The translations under genes were made by a program, and so were the position numbers. A DNA stretch of 64,000 nucleotides from Diphasiastrum complanatum. Taxonomy: Eukaryota; Streptophyta; Lycopodiopsida; Lycopodiales; Lycopodiaceae. The stretch lies in the NCBI GenBank assembly GCA_029204225.1, contig CM055093.1, positions 27,251,566-27,315,565 on the forward strand, read 5' to 3'. Positions 46,640-58,484 of this stretch are shown here, one piece after another. How positions within the stretch are numbered: position 1 is the first letter of the stretch; each line of letters starts with the position of its first letter. The notes beneath the pieces were generated by a model, which did not search any database, was not told the DNA's origin, and saw only the letters and a program-made list of their open reading frames with translations.

Positions 46640-47658
46640 GGACAATTCAGGGGTTAAATGGGCAAAATGCCATATCGTGCGATGTTGCATTGCACAAATG
46701 GCATAATCTATGAGTCAGTCTCAGATTTTGCTTTAGGAGTGGGCACTCGTTCGCTGTATGGTTTTGTGTGCATACTAAACACCATACATTTTCACATCGA
46801 AGATACTGTAGCTGGTTTTGTTCCGGTAGATTTGGCATTGCTGCTACAGCTCCTTGTAAGGCTTTCAGTTTCTGCTCAAACTACGCCGTAAGTTGCTCCA
46901 TCTGCTATTTGTGTAATTTTGTCAGTTGTTCCATCAACAGTTCTTTGGATAGAGTGGAGGCAATTGATGATGATGATGCTATCGATGGAGTAGGATTATG
47001 GGTGGGTGGATATTCGTCATCTGATCCCTCATCCTCTTCCCTAATGACATCCTCCATATCTTCTTGCAGAGTTGTGTATTGCTCTTGTCATTTCAGTTCT
47101 CTCCTGGTGCTATGTAGTAGTCCTGCTAGGAACCACATGATCACCACATGATTGGGAGTTAGGGCTGCACTGCACTCAGATCGTAGATGTTTGACCCACT
47201 CTGCAGGTGTCCGATCGCCGTAGATTTTATTTTGGTATCTCCATTTGAGGTGCCCTCCAGACTGGTTGCAAGGGAGCGATAGGTATGGGTTGACTCATTG
47301 GATCCATTGGCACTGATTCCAGTTCTGCCTCTTGTTGTGCAACTGCTAATCTGGGAAAGTGTGGTGCTTGATTTGTTGTCCTTCTTGCTATTGATCGTCC
47401 AGATCTTAGATTCATCTGATGATGGAGTCCAAAATAGTTGGATCTTGCTTGTATAATGGAATGCACTCTAGATCTTAAGGATTTGATCAATCTGATTGGC
47501 TGGAAGTGAAAATCAAGTCCCTTATAGTGGTTTTTCCTTGATAACTTTTTACTCCTTGCACGATTGACCTGATATTTTGACAGTAGCTGGATCTGGTGCA
47601 GATCTTTGTGTGAGGGTTCTTTAGCTGTTTTGCAGGAAGAAACTTTGATATCTCTCAT
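46640..47658 (-). pseudogene. gypsy gag
   Basis: Begins MRDIKVSS and is open to 47227, including MNLRSGRSIARR. The next frames contain YGDRTPAEWVKHLRSE and MWFLAGLL, an acidic segment, and EQKLKALQGAV. Two zinc knuckles close it: CLVCTQNHTANEC, with a short spacer, and the canonical CHLCNATSHDMAFC, near 46650-46790. Several TAG stops replace expected Gln codons. Confidence 0.7.
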
Positions 47659-48640
47659 ATTACTGGGAAGTAACTCTCACAAGGATCACAAGAGCTAAAT
47701 CTGTTTGACTCTCAAAATCTCTACGAGAATTAACTCTCGCAAGAACTGAAAATTTCACTGTGTGCGAGGGTCCAAAACCACTAATTTGGCTTGATCTTCA
47801 CCAATACTTAGTACTAACACTTGCAGGCTTTTTCACTAATGGAAATTGACATTTTGGATCGATTGAGATGGTCTGTGAGAGTTCTCTCTAGAAGCATTTG
47901 CTAAATCTTCAATTTTTAGTGATTTTTTAGCACTTAAACCCAATTTTTTGCTCACTAGAATCAAACTAACTCTCACAGACTCTTCTGTATTCTGGTCTCA
48001 CTGAGATGGAACTTCAAAATTCTCTGTGAGGGTTCTTGCCCACTAGAACTGAAAATTTTAGTGTCTACGAGGGTTCTCTAGTATTTTTACATCTTTTTTC
48101 CACTGGGAACTCTCGCACAAACACTTAGACAGTGAACTGACTCTCGCAAGCTTCTCTGTGTTCTGGTCTCACTAAGATGGAACTTCAGAGAGCTCTGCGA
48201 GAGTTCTGGTTTGTATTTTTTTGGATTTTTACAAGGGTTTTTTGATTTTTTATGATTTTTTCTCTAATTTTTGCAATCTACTTGGAATTAACTCTCGCAG
48301 GCTTCTATGCAGGTCTGGGACAGTACCCTAGAGCTGCTGCCAGTCATGCAAGGGTTATCTCTCACTGGTCTTGGAGAAAATAAAATCTGATGTGAATTTT
48401 GGTTCTTTTTCCCTCCAAAATACAGATTGGTGTGTTTTTGAATTTTCTCATGTTTTGTTTAAATGTCAAGCCCTTCGAGACTATTTAGGGTCTCTACTAC
48501 CCTCTCACACCTCCTCAACTAGCTGTGAATAGTCCAAACACATAAAAATTCAGAAAACTAACTCTAAACACCCAAAAATCTACCTAAAACTACTCCAAAA
48601 AGCAAGAAATAGCTAAAATGGAGCTATACTAGTTAGTGAA
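47659..48640 (-). other. gypsy 5' leader with degenerate repeats
   Basis: About 1 kb of non-coding sequence. Passages of the type TCTGGTCTCACTGAGATGGA, bounded by CTCTCGCAAG-like or CTCTGTGAGGGTT-like words, recur near 47990 and 48165. Shorter versions lie at 47700-47830, so it is a degenerate minisatellite. Confidence 0.6.
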
Positions 48641-48660
48641 AACCTATCCCCGACAATGGC
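48641..48660 (-). other. gypsy primer-region motif
   Basis: The minus strand reads TTGGCCATTGTCGGGGA, a diverged form of the TTGGCGCCGTTGCCGGGGA sequence found right after the 5' LTR in many plant Ty3/gypsy elements. Confidence 0.6.
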
Positions 48661-48664
48661 CAAT

Positions 48665-49376
48665 ATAGGATCGAAGATCTTGTGTAGTATGGCCCTCCCG
48701 CCTGTCAACAAGGGTTAGAACACTGGATAGGTGCCTAACTATGAATAGATGCTACTTTTAGATAGTTTTCTACTTTTTCTCTAGCTCTACTCACCACTAA
48801 CACTACCACCGTTAACTCTACTCCACTACACTAACATTCATCATGATTGAGGGTGAAAGAAAAGAGAAGAAGAAAAGAAGAAGAGAGAAAGAAAAGGGTG
48901 AGAGCGAGTGAGAGAGATGAGATGGAGGTTAGCTCAAATGCTCAATATCATTGCTTATGGAGAAACCTTAACTAGCATAACTAAACAGCATGGAAAATGG
49001 AATTAACAAGTAAACCACAACAATAGCATAAGCAAGAGTGATTAGCAAATGAGGATGTTTGAGCTTCCAAAATGGTAGAGTCTCCTCCTCTCAATTAAGC
49101 ATTAAAATAGAGTACAAGAGGTGTCTTTTTATAGATATGGAAGGATCTTGCCCCAAAATACCATTGGCTAATATGTAAACTATTCCTATCCATTCATCTT
49201 GGACCCAACTTGATCCAAAGGTCTTTAAAAAGTACATTAAAACTCACAAGATTTATGTGAGCCCAAGTTGGACCCAACTCTAAAATAGACTTCTAAGTTT
49301 AAAATGACTTTGGACCTCAAGTTTTAATTTAATTACAAAGGGCCCAAGTCTGTTATTCTATTTACAACTCAACTTG
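48665..49376 (-). repeat. gypsy 5' LTR, probable
   Basis: Lies immediately upstream of the primer-region motif, with a minus-strand TATAAAAAG at 49125-49133. The outer border (about 49376) is a guess based on the start of copia D sequence. Confidence 0.5.
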
Positions 49377-49384
49377 CGTGCTCA

Positions 49385-50919
49385 TTGGGCCATGGGCTTA
49401 TACGCGCAGGATGCCATGCCCTCGCAACATATTTTATTAGCCGATTGAAATCGATGTGCGAATCTTGTGTATATGGGAAGCAACATCGAGAGAAGTTCAA
49501 TAAAGGGGGTGTTGCAAGAGCAAAGAACATCCTGGATTTAATCCACACAGATTTATGCGGGCCTATGAGGACCATGTCCTTAGGAAAAGCCTTCTGTTTC
49601 ATGACCTTTATTGATGATATGTCACGTAAGACGTGGATCTACTTCTTAAAGAAGAAATCAGATGCATTTGATAACTTCAAGAACTTCAAAAACTTGGTCG
49701 AAAATCAGACAAGTAGGAAGATCAAAGTCCTAAGATCAGATAGTGGAGGTGAGTATAAGTCTAATGACTTCAATGGTCTTTGTGATCAATGTGGGGGATT
49801 AAAAGACAATTTACGCAAGCTCATACTCCTGCTCTCAATGGTGTAGCTGAGCGCAAAAATCGTACGATTGTGGAAAGTGCCAGATCTATGCTAGCTGAGA
49901 TGAAACTACCAAAAGATTTTTGGTCAGAAGCATGTAGCATGACAGTCTATCTTCAAAATAGAAGTCCTACCATTGCCATACCAAAGATAACACCTAAAGA
50001 AACATTCACAAAGAAGAAGCCAAAGGTGAACCACTTGCGAATCTTTGGATGTAAGGCCTTTGTACACATTGCTAAGGAAGAGAGACGTAAACTTGATGTA
50101 AAAGCTATCAAGTGCATATTCCTAGGATATGATGATCGTGTGAAGGGCTATAGACGTTTTGATCCAGTCGAAAACAAAATCCATATAAGTCGTGGTGTTA
50201 TCTTTGATGAATCCAAGATGTATGAAGACGAGGATGCTGAGAAGATAGACACATCCAGTAGGAAAGATGGTATAGTGAGGATACCACCTGATGATGATCC
50301 ATTCATTGACCTTCCGAGTGATGAACATGAGGATACATCTCAAGATACTACCACTCAACCTCAAGAAATAGGTTGGAGAGGTAGGGACAAACCTTTTGGT
50401 GCAAGAAGGATTGAAGTTGCAGGTGACAAACACAAGGAAAAGGATGTACTGTGGGATACATTTTCACTAGGAAGCCGATCACCTGACAGAAAGCTCCCTA
50501 AGTGGTTTGAGAGATTGATGGAGAGCCGCGACATAGATGACTTTCTAGGATCAACAAGAGAGAAGATACTACTTGAAAGATATGAAGCAAATTATGCTCT
50601 TTTATCTAACATTATTCAAAGCAAAGAACCTTCGACTTATGGTGAAGCGAAGGATGATGACATTTGGGTCAAGGCCATAGGAGAGGTGATGGAGCCAATT
50701 GCTAAGCATAGCACATGGGACTTAGTAGAACCACCAGTTGGCAAGAAACCCATTGGTTGCAAATGGGTATATAGGACTAAGTACCATGCAGATGTAAGTA
50801 TAGCAAAGCACAAAGCAAGATTGGTGATCAAAGGGTATGCACAAAATAAGCCATTGACTATGAGGAGACCTTTGCACCGGTTTGTAAGTGGAATACTTTA
50901 TGTCTACTTATTGCTTTAG
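49385..50919 (+). pseudogene. copia D integrase and RT start
   Basis: CESCVYGKQH is followed by integrase with IHTDLCGP, LRSDSGGEY and, after a frameshift at about 49800, GVAERKNRT. A long open stretch (49789-50919) then holds the post-integrase KIHISRGVIFDE and the RT N-terminus (STWDLVEPP, GCKWVYRTKYH, KHKARLVIKGYAQ), with another frame change near 50850. Confidence 0.82.
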
Positions 50920-51661
50920 CTTCACATTTTGGTTGGCCTTTGCATCAGATGGATGTGAAATTCGCTTTTCTAAATGGTGAGTTAGAAGAAGAAGTGTTCA
51001 TGGATCAACCTGAAGGCTTTGTAACAAAAGGATAGGAAAATAAAGTATGTCGTTTGAAGAAAGCACTTTATGGTCTTAAACAAGCACCACATGCATGGTA
51101 TAGCAGGATTGATGCCTACTTTCATTCAAAGGGAATGGTGAGAACACATTCTGATCCAAATCTATATATCTTATGCTTTGATGGTATGGTTGCTTTGATT
51201 GCTCTTTATGTTGATGACTTGATTATTACTAGAAATAATCAAGAGATATAGACATGATCAAGAAAGACCTCATGGAACAATTTGAGATGACGGATCTCAG
51301 TCTGATGCATTACTGCCTTGGAGTAGAAGTGTGGCAAAAAGGACATGAAATGGGTTTAACACAGGTGAAGTATGTCAAAGAGTTGCTGCACAAGTTTAGG
51401 TTACAGGATTGCAAACCAGTAAACACTCCTATTGAACCAAGTAAAAGGCTTTCTAAGCTTGATGAGTCACAGTCATTTGATGCTACGCTATATAGACAGT
51501 TAGTAGGGAGCTTGATTTACCTTACCACGACTAGACCAGATATATGCTATGTTGTTGGTATTGTAAGTCAGTTTATGGCAGCACCTACGGAAATGCATTG
51601 GAAGGCAGCTAAATGCATTTTGCATTTTGCGAAAGGCACTTCAGAGTATGGCTTGATGTGA
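50850..51661 (+). pseudogene. copia D RT core
   Basis: Pieces in different frames are [17 protein letters not shown] (about 50950), ALYGLKQAPHAWY (51060), and the catalytic YVDD at 51207-51218. After a TAG, MEQFEMTDLSLMHYCLGVEV and RPDICYVVGIVSQFM follow. It stops at the junction, with no RNase H. Confidence 0.82.
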
Positions 51662-52535
51662 ACTTGACAAAGACATCATACACTTCATCCTTGCTCTTTA
51701 GTAGATAGATCCAACAAAATCTACTAAAATCATCAATGAATGCTACATACATCTTAGCTCCACTATTGCTAATTGTAGTAAATCCATGAATATCCGAATG
51801 TACAAGTTGAAAAGGCTTTGTAGATCTAGAAATAGATCTAGTATAAGGTAGTCTATGTGACTTAGACAAAGCACAAGACTCACAAACATGCTTGTCATTA
51901 CTTAAGGAACTTGGAAGACCAATCACAACCTTCTTCCTTGCCATTACCTCCAATGACTTGAAGTTGAGGTGTCCCATCCTTTTGTGCCAAACCTCTTGAA
52001 TAGAAATTTGCTCCCTTGCAACACATCCAACTTGGTTAGCAATAATACAAGCATCAAGTTTGAACACCTTGCCTTGTCTTTTACCTTTTCCAATCAAGAC
52101 ATCCTTCCTTTTGATCAAACAAGCATCTCCATCAAACTCCACCTTGAGGCCCTTACTTCGCATTTGACTCACACTAAGCAAATTCTTGGTAATAGATGGA
52201 ATAAACAAGACATCCTCCAAATGAACATTCCTATTTGTAGAGAGAGAAATAGGAATTGTGCCAATCTCTTTGATTGCACACTCACCATCATTGGCCGTGT
52301 AGATCACCCTCTTGTCATCTCCATATGCCAACAAAGAAGTGAAGTACTCTTTGTGAAAGGTCATGTGTGAACTTGCTCCACTATCAATCCACCAAGGATC
52401 TAGATCTCCATCATTAGCAAGCATACATGAAGACATCACAAAAGCATCATCATTTGCATCTTGCACATCCAAACCATCCTCATCAAGAGTAAGATTACCT
52501 TGCTTGTCTCCTTGATCTCTCTTCTTCTTGTACAC
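51662..52535 (-). pseudogene. copia E protease and integrase N-part
   Basis: Open for 290 codons: protease WWIDSGASSHMT (active site intact), then LLSVSQMRSKGLKVEFD, the HKRMGHLN and CESCALSKSH zinc region, and integrase with VHSDIHG for the first Asp. It is truncated before the second Asp. The frame overlaps the end of the gag frame. Confidence 0.85.
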
Positions 52536-53286
52536 TCACTTGCAAAGTGTCATTTGATGCCACAATAGAAGCACTAGAGCTTTGATCTATCCTTCTTTTT
52601 GCCACTTGAAGAAGCATCCACTTGATCTTGCCCTTTAGACCACTTGCTTTTGGTTTTGCCCTCTTTGTGAACATAGCATCCTCTTGAAGTGTCGATGTAG
52701 ATCCACCTCTTGCTTGAAGCCTATATTCTTCATTGATCAAGATCTTTTGAAGATCCATAAAAATTGACAAAGTCTTTTGAATAGCAATACTTTGAACAAT
52801 GTTAGCATGAGCATCCAACAAGCCATTAAGAATAACTTGAATAAGCTCTCCTTCCTTAATGCTTTCATCTATGCAAGCTAACTCATCATTCAATGCTTTC
52901 ATTCTCAAAACAAAAGTACTTGGACTTTCTTCATTCTTTTGCAAACAAGAAAAGATTTGCCTTCTTAGAGTCAACACTCTAGAAGTAGACTTGGATTCAT
53001 AAAGCTTCTTCAATGAATTCCAAGCTTCCAAAGATGATGTGCACTTACCAACTTCCTTGAGAAGTTCATTGGTAACATTCATCTTTATCATGTGTAGAGT
53101 TTTCTTGGCCCTCTTGTTATACCTCAATTGATCTTGTTGTGTTGCTGGTCTCTCCTCCAAACTTACAACAATATCCAAAACATCATTCATCTCAAGAAGT
53201 GACTTCATCCTCACTTTCCATAATGAATAGTTACTTGAGGTAAGCCTATCATTGGCTTCCAACATGACTCCAATTGAGGTTGCCAT
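52495..53286 (-). pseudogene. copia E gag
   Basis: A 263-codon gag frame: MLEANDRLTSSNYSLWKVRM near the start, then SLEAWNSLKKLYESKS and FVLRMKALNDELACID. The C-terminal end is out of frame: the zinc knuckle CFYCGIK.HFASEC is found in another frame with stops at two positions. So the true gag is frameshifted before the knuckle and shifted again before protease. Element I carries exactly the same frame structure. Confidence 0.85.
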
Positions 53287-53874
53287 GTAGCAATGACCTG
53301 ATCTTCTCTTTCAACCCATTTCAATGCACAAAGCACTCCTTTGAACAACAACAAATGCTTTCAAAAGAAATCACCAAGATTTGAAACTATCTCACAAATT
53401 CTCTTCTAGCACTTATCCAAGCAAATCAACACATAGAATCATGGAATCTTGATCAACCTATGATCTATCCTCAATCTAATGACTTTTGCCACTTCCTAAG
53501 ATTGAAACACACTCAAATGAAGTCCAGAAACCTCACTATCTAGAGATCCAATCAAAATTAGGGTTTTGACAAAATCACAAAAAATTGACTATTCCAAATC
53601 TACATGCAAATGCTGAAAATTTGATATGCAATCTATAAGCCACCACTTAGGTTGAACCAATGATCAAAAAATCGGCCAAATCCAGCATGTGAATTCAAAA
53701 ATCGAAATTGAACAAGTATATTGACCTATTTAGTGTTTTGATTTACAAAAGATCCAATATACAAAAGCAAAAAATTCGATTTTGGTGTAGAATCCTCTCT
53801 AGCATGCTCTAGACTTGATATCTTCACCAAATCATTGATAGATCTGATTTTCTCCTTCATAACCTAGAACACAA
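53287..53874 (-). other. copia E leader
   Basis: Non-coding sequence between primer site and gag, nearly 0.6 kb long. It is the same as 62447-63034 on the plus strand. No gene. Confidence 0.7.
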
Positions 53875-53886
53875 GCTCTAATACCA
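53875..53886 (-). other. primer binding site, copia E
   Basis: TGGTATTAGAGC on the minus strand directly follows the LTR end. Confidence 0.88.
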
Positions 53887-54536
53887 TGTGAAAGATTTCA
53901 GATCCTTAAGATCCAATCTACTTGAATGATCTTTGGTTAGAAAGAGAAATACACTACCAATTTCACCAATGTAGAAAAATCAGCATCTACACACAATTTG
54001 AGATGCAAACACTAATAGAACTTGATCAAACTTGAATGAAATGATTATGTACTGTTGCTGTCCGTACAAAACCAGCAAGCTTCTGTATCTCACACGTGTG
54101 GATCCAAAAATAACAAATATAGATCATTCTACACATAGAATTGCAAGCAATCACCAAGATAGTGCACCAATGGATAGTAAAACCCAAGAGAACCATGTAT
54201 AAGCATGAAATGAGATAGAGAAGAGAGAAGATGACTCTCTCCACGAGTTACATCCTTTTATAACAGGTCCAAACCCTATTTGGCCACTTGGCTTTCCCAC
54301 CAAAATGCTAACCCTACCAATTTTGGGTCTAGATTCAATGTACCCAACTTATTCAAATTGAATCTATTCAAACTCGCATTATATCTTTCCCACGCTTTTA
54401 AAAAGTGTTTATTCAAATAAATTTTAGACTAATGAACTTTGAAAAGTCAATCTCTAAGTCTAAAACAAGTTTTGGCCTCAATATGTCAAATATGAAAATA
54501 TTGCAAAATGTGATGAAACTAGTTGAATCTTTCACA
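53887..54536 (-). repeat. copia E LTR (650 bp)
   Basis: The termini on the minus strand are TGTGAAAGAT...ATCTTTCACA, a perfect 10-bp inverted repeat. A minus-strand TATAAAAG lies near 54255-54262. It matches the 61785-62434 LTR with one difference noticed in the first half (TGTGAAAG versus TGTAAAAG). Confidence 0.92.
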
Positions 54537-55008
54537 CATGATTCTATGTTGCAACTTTCATTGGAAAAAATATCGGAAGCAGATTAGATACTGCTGAAAT
54601 GTACTTTGTAAATATTTTTATTTAATATACAAAATTTTATTGTGTGTCTATAGCCTACTGGCTTGTATAAATTTGCATGCTTTTTGAAATTTTTTATAAT
54701 CCGTCGATTTTGTATTATGACGTATTTGGATTCTTCTTTAAAACCATTGGAAAAGTTGCAGTATATAGTTGTTTTTTGTGCTAGTCCCGCCATGTGTACT
54801 TTAATGAAATGCCGCTCTTGCTTGCCAATGAGATTTTTCCATTACTTGCGATGACCATATGCTAAGACTTCCACTATTTCTCGCAAAGAATGTTGAATGA
54901 TGTTGTAATATGTGCTTCATGTCATAAAAATATAATTTACATCAGTACCAAAAGTATCTAATTTAATTACACATATTTGTCTATCGTAGTGTAAAATCAA
55001 AATCTTAC
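54537..55008. other. intron or flank, nothing recognised
   Basis: AT-rich sequence between the copia E LTR and the last recognised exon of the transposase-like remnant. It begins with a good splice donor (GTAAGA on the minus strand at 55008), so it is probably intron cut by the retroelement. Confidence 0.45.
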
Positions 55009-57377
55009 CATATAATGTGTTATATAATCAACACCCCATGCACTTTGAACTGCATCCACAAATTCATTGGTTGTTTTATGTATCATTTGAAGATCAGTAT
55101 TTGAAAATTTATCTTTTCTCAAATATTTCATTATGTTGTCTAACTTTTTCCAAACTTCTATTTTGTGTATACGAGTAGAACCTTCTTCTTTGAAATCTTG
55201 AGTTGCTGCAATAATTTTTTTCCAAACCGTGTATTGAACCTTAGATTGTTTGCCAGAATAATTTGATAAAAATCTTCGAGCTTTAGATCTTCCAATGCTC
55301 GACTTGCATGGCTTGTCATCTTTTTTTATTTTAACGTGGCCTTTATGTAAGCCTGCTAAGGACAACACATCTTCTAATCTGGAAAAAGCTTTCTTCACAG
55401 AGGCCTCTGGCTCGGAATTCCATGCAAACAAGATGTGAAGATATATTATTTTTTCTATAATACGCACCTCCACGTGCAATGTACAGATATGAACATTTCG
55501 TAGAGGAATTGATAGTACAAATTTCCAATTAGGATCTTCTCGATCTCTTGATATTCATGTACTCCTTGTCATGTCTTTTGCTATTTTCATGCAGTACAAA
55601 CAAGGGTGTTTAAAGTTAGCGCCATGAGATACATTGAACATACATTTTAATATCTTCAGATCTCCTGCTAAATGCCATTCAATGTTGAAAGTGCCAATTC
55701 TAGAAATATTGAGTGGAACTCCCTCCATGTGATTTTCTATGGTGGTAGGATATGATGTTCTACTAAATATCTATGAGAGAATGTTATGGTCTTCTTTCAG
55801 CACCTATAAGAGAATACAAAAACGTGATTAGCCTCATAATATTAACACAGAGAAGATTTTAGATATGAAATCCATATTCAAATGATTATCTCTATTTATT
55901 ATGCAAAGGAACTGCTATACCTGAAATACTTTCAACTACCAGATATCATTTTCTGATTGAACACTGAAATTGAGGCCTTCTAAGTCTTCTGAATTTGAAA
56001 GTGCTTCATTCATGATTGTGAGACTGACTCTTTCCATTTTTTGTCCTTTTATAATTTTAGACTCATCTAACTTGAGAACAACTATCAACTTGTTATTGAC
56101 ATTCTCATTTATAATACCGTAAAAATTTATGATAAATGTTAATAACTAATTAATGTCAATAAATAAATTGTTGGCATTGTTATATGCTAGACTTTCTCCT
56201 TTCGAGAAATACACTTCATTGATATGAGATGGATTACCAACTACTGTCTGCATACCATGGTTTAGCATGTCTTTTTTTTTTTAAAGATGAAATGGTCGTG
56301 GGATTGGAAACTTTTTAATATTTACCTGTGCAAATGCCTCCTTTATCATCTTAAACATTGTTGCATATGCTTCCCTACTGATGCTAGAAAAGTCACATGC
56401 CCCCTGAAGCAATGTAGTGTCTAATATTTTTCCAACTTCATCCATAATTCTATCAATAATTGAAATCTTAACCTTTTTCATTTTGTTATTATTTAACATT
56501 GATTTCATAGATTTAGAAGTCAAGATAGACTCCTAATTGAGATCTCATCGACCAAATGGTCTTCAACAACCAATGCTGATCTGCATTGCAAACATAATGT
56601 TCATGAAAATGTCAGTAAAAATTAGGACACTCATAGTATTCACAGCAGTATATAATAAACAAATCAATAGAAAGTTGAAATGAATAAATAACAAAATTAG
56701 TAATTATGACTTAATCAAAAAGTTCAAACAATATTCAATACCAAATAAGCTATAACTCACTTGAATGCACAGATTCGTCTTTTTCTCCTCTGGATGATAG
56801 ATCACATATATCCTTGTTTACCAATCTTTTTTTCTTGTTGCTTCGGACCTTTCTGTTGAGCACATCCATATCTTTAACAAGAGACAAATATGAGATACAC
56901 ATGAATTGAAATGCAATTTTTATCTCATCATTACTAGTTGTATAATGATGCAAAGAAGATTTCAACATTTGGATCTCCTCCTTGAGCATCTCATTTTCAT
57001 CCAAACAAGTTTTCATCTTTGTAGTTTTTTCTTCGCACTCCTTTGATATTTTCTGTGATTCCTCTTCCAAATAATGTATTCTGTGCATTGAATGTGCACA
57101 CCCATAGAGCATCAAATTCGCACGGTAACCCAAAAGGCCATTTTTACCATGACACATAGATTATTAACTGACTCACCGAATGAAAATCTAGATGTTGCAA
57201 TGAACATGGATCAATAGGATACAATGTTCCTGATGACCACAAATCTACATGTTTTAGCTTTTCCTCCCTGTATCGGACCATATCAGAAGTTGACAATTTG
57301 GGTTGCTTTGAATTTCTCGTCATGAGCAGAGCATATTCAGGTGACTGATCCACATGAAGATGATAAAGCTTTGTCAT
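55009..57377 (-). pseudogene. transposase-like family, four-exon broken copy 2
   Basis: Minus-strand exons inferred from coding signal and GT-AG sites are 57377-56761, about 56523-56326, about 56270-55921 and 55803-55009. The first exon matches copy 1 (LYHLHVD, VDLWSSGTLYP, GKNGLLGY, coiled coil). It has a one-base frameshift near 57150. Later exons contain LDESKIIKGQKMERVSLTIM, then IEWHLAGDLKILKCM with CLYCMK, then VHICTLHVEVRIIEK, and VDYITHYM at the last donor. A GDLK...CxxC...TLH arrangement recalls DDE-type transposase-like proteins found as multi-copy families in several eukaryotes. I cannot name the family, and a host origin is possible. In-frame stops (near 55560 and 55770) show it is dead. 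Confidence 0.55.
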
Positions 57378-57785
57378 CAGTACAGTAGTATAGTAATAAA
57401 CAACACAATGACAATAACAAGCTGGAGATGGCGCTAACGACTCTGCTGGAGATAGCGATGGTGTAGGCTTTTTTCAGAAATGTCACTCCTAATTCAAATT
57501 TTTGAGTGTTTCCAACTATTGGGAGGGAATATTTTAGTATTTTAAAAAATTATATTTTAATTGTGGTTAAACACCAGTGAAGTTTGATGTGACTAAACTA
57601 AGGTGCATTCATTTACATGGAAAGTAGTGTGGGCAGATTTGTAAAGAAGTTAAAAAATGATATTATAATTGCTTCATACTTATTTTTCTCTCTCCTACAT
57701 GGCATTTCTTATAGGGCACTCTTTGGGCCCATATTTTGCTAATGTAACATTCAACCAAACATGTTGCAATCTAAAAAATTGGCAT
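57378..57785. other. upstream flank of transposase-like copy 2
   Basis: No gene. GGGAGGGAATATTTT and CCTACATGGCATTTCTTA passages are shared with the flank of copy 1. Its edge with the next element is near 57770. Confidence 0.45.
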
Positions 57786-57812
57786 AGCTTCCTGGCAATG
57801 GCACCAAAACTG
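57786..57812 (-). other. gypsy primer-region scrap
   Basis: The minus strand reads TTTTGGTGCCATTGCCAGGA, resembling the TTGGCGCCGTTGCCGGGGA sequence downstream of plant Ty3/gypsy LTRs. No gag follows, so only a scrap remains. Confidence 0.5.
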
Positions 57813-58431
57813 TAGTGTCTTTATTCTCTATCCTATTCTCAACCCAAGATCCAAGCACACAAGCATCAAGGAGATGAAGTTAGTCGCAGAGGTTCGCAAC
57901 CAAACAAAAAATGTGAGTGATGAACCACTTGCTTGCTTGTCTCCTCCATCTTTGTCCTTTCTTGATATGTATCCTTCTTAAAACTCCATGATTGAGCCTC
58001 CATCTCCATCTTGCCACAAGAAACCATCAAACCTTGAAACATTATGAGTAAGAGAGTACAACAATGATGCTAATCCAGTTCCATATGACTCCATACAACT
58101 AGTTGGTAGCACTAGTCCTTCAAGATCCACTTGACACAAAAAAATGACCATAGATTACTTAGAATTTGCTTTGCATAGGAACACAGATCATGCTACACAG
58201 TAACACAGACATAAAACACTCTCTTCAGCAAGCTCACATAGCAACTGTATTTTTTAAAGTGAAATTACACTGTACATATAGTTGTTCACTCAGACAACCC
58301 ATGCATGACCCGGGTTGCCGTTGGTGGGACGCGTGTCCCGTCGACTTGTCTCGTGGCGAGGCCAACTGATCCTTATCCACTGATAGGACCCACAGTACAG
58401 TAACACAGTGATTCTAACTTTAATTCTAACT
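57813..58431 (-). repeat. LTR-like sequence next to copia F, mixed origin
   Basis: The right end is the 3' LTR start of copia F: the purine tract on the minus strand is followed by AGTTAGAA at 58431. The left end may be a gypsy LTR. The border between them is not seen. A GC-rich patch with a GGGAC/GTCCC stem lies at 58305-58365. Confidence 0.4.
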
Positions 58432-58484
58432 CTCTCCCTTAAAGTAGAGTCACTTTTTATACAGTCATATACATAGCTTTAAAG

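Larger units (their letters stand above)
45400..46640 (-). mobile_element. copia element C remnant (gag and protease)
   Basis: The minus strand carries gag (46431-46042, then frame breaks) and a protease-end fragment (45743-45510, LLCISKITDSSRRVEFD). Integrase, RT and RNase H are absent. The gag resembles that of copia B (similar ALTRVI/ISMLLQE and ALYxKK passages), so it is probably the same lineage. The left end lies about 0.1 kb beyond the lipase stop codon. Confidence 0.7.
46640..49376 (-). mobile_element. Ty3/gypsy element, 5' part only
   Basis: The 5' LTR (about 48665-49376), a long leader and gag are read on the minus strand. The element stops after the gag zinc knuckles at about 46640, next to copia C, with no pol. 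The order and the primer-region motif support Ty3/gypsy. Confidence 0.7.
49385..51661 (+). mobile_element. copia element D (integrase to RT), truncated at both ends
   Basis: The plus-strand copia starts near the gag-pre-integrase zinc region and ends abruptly in the RT thumb (GTSEYGLM) at 51661, before RNase H. There it joins a minus-strand copia. No LTR or gag is present. Confidence 0.82.
51650..54536 (-). mobile_element. copia element E (LTR, gag, protease, integrase), truncated
   Basis: Minus-strand element with a complete 5' LTR (54536-53887), primer site, gag, protease and about two thirds of integrase, cut at about 51660 by fusion to copia D. It is near-identical to element I at 61785-64000 in the opposite orientation. 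Confidence 0.9.

Noticed and set aside
49385-51661. Copia D as a complete active element
   Set aside because: No LTRs, gag or RNase H are present, and there are at least three frame breaks.
58166-58370. Possible gene in the GC-rich patch
   Set aside because: Only a 67-codon frame with no motif; it lies in LTR-like sequence.
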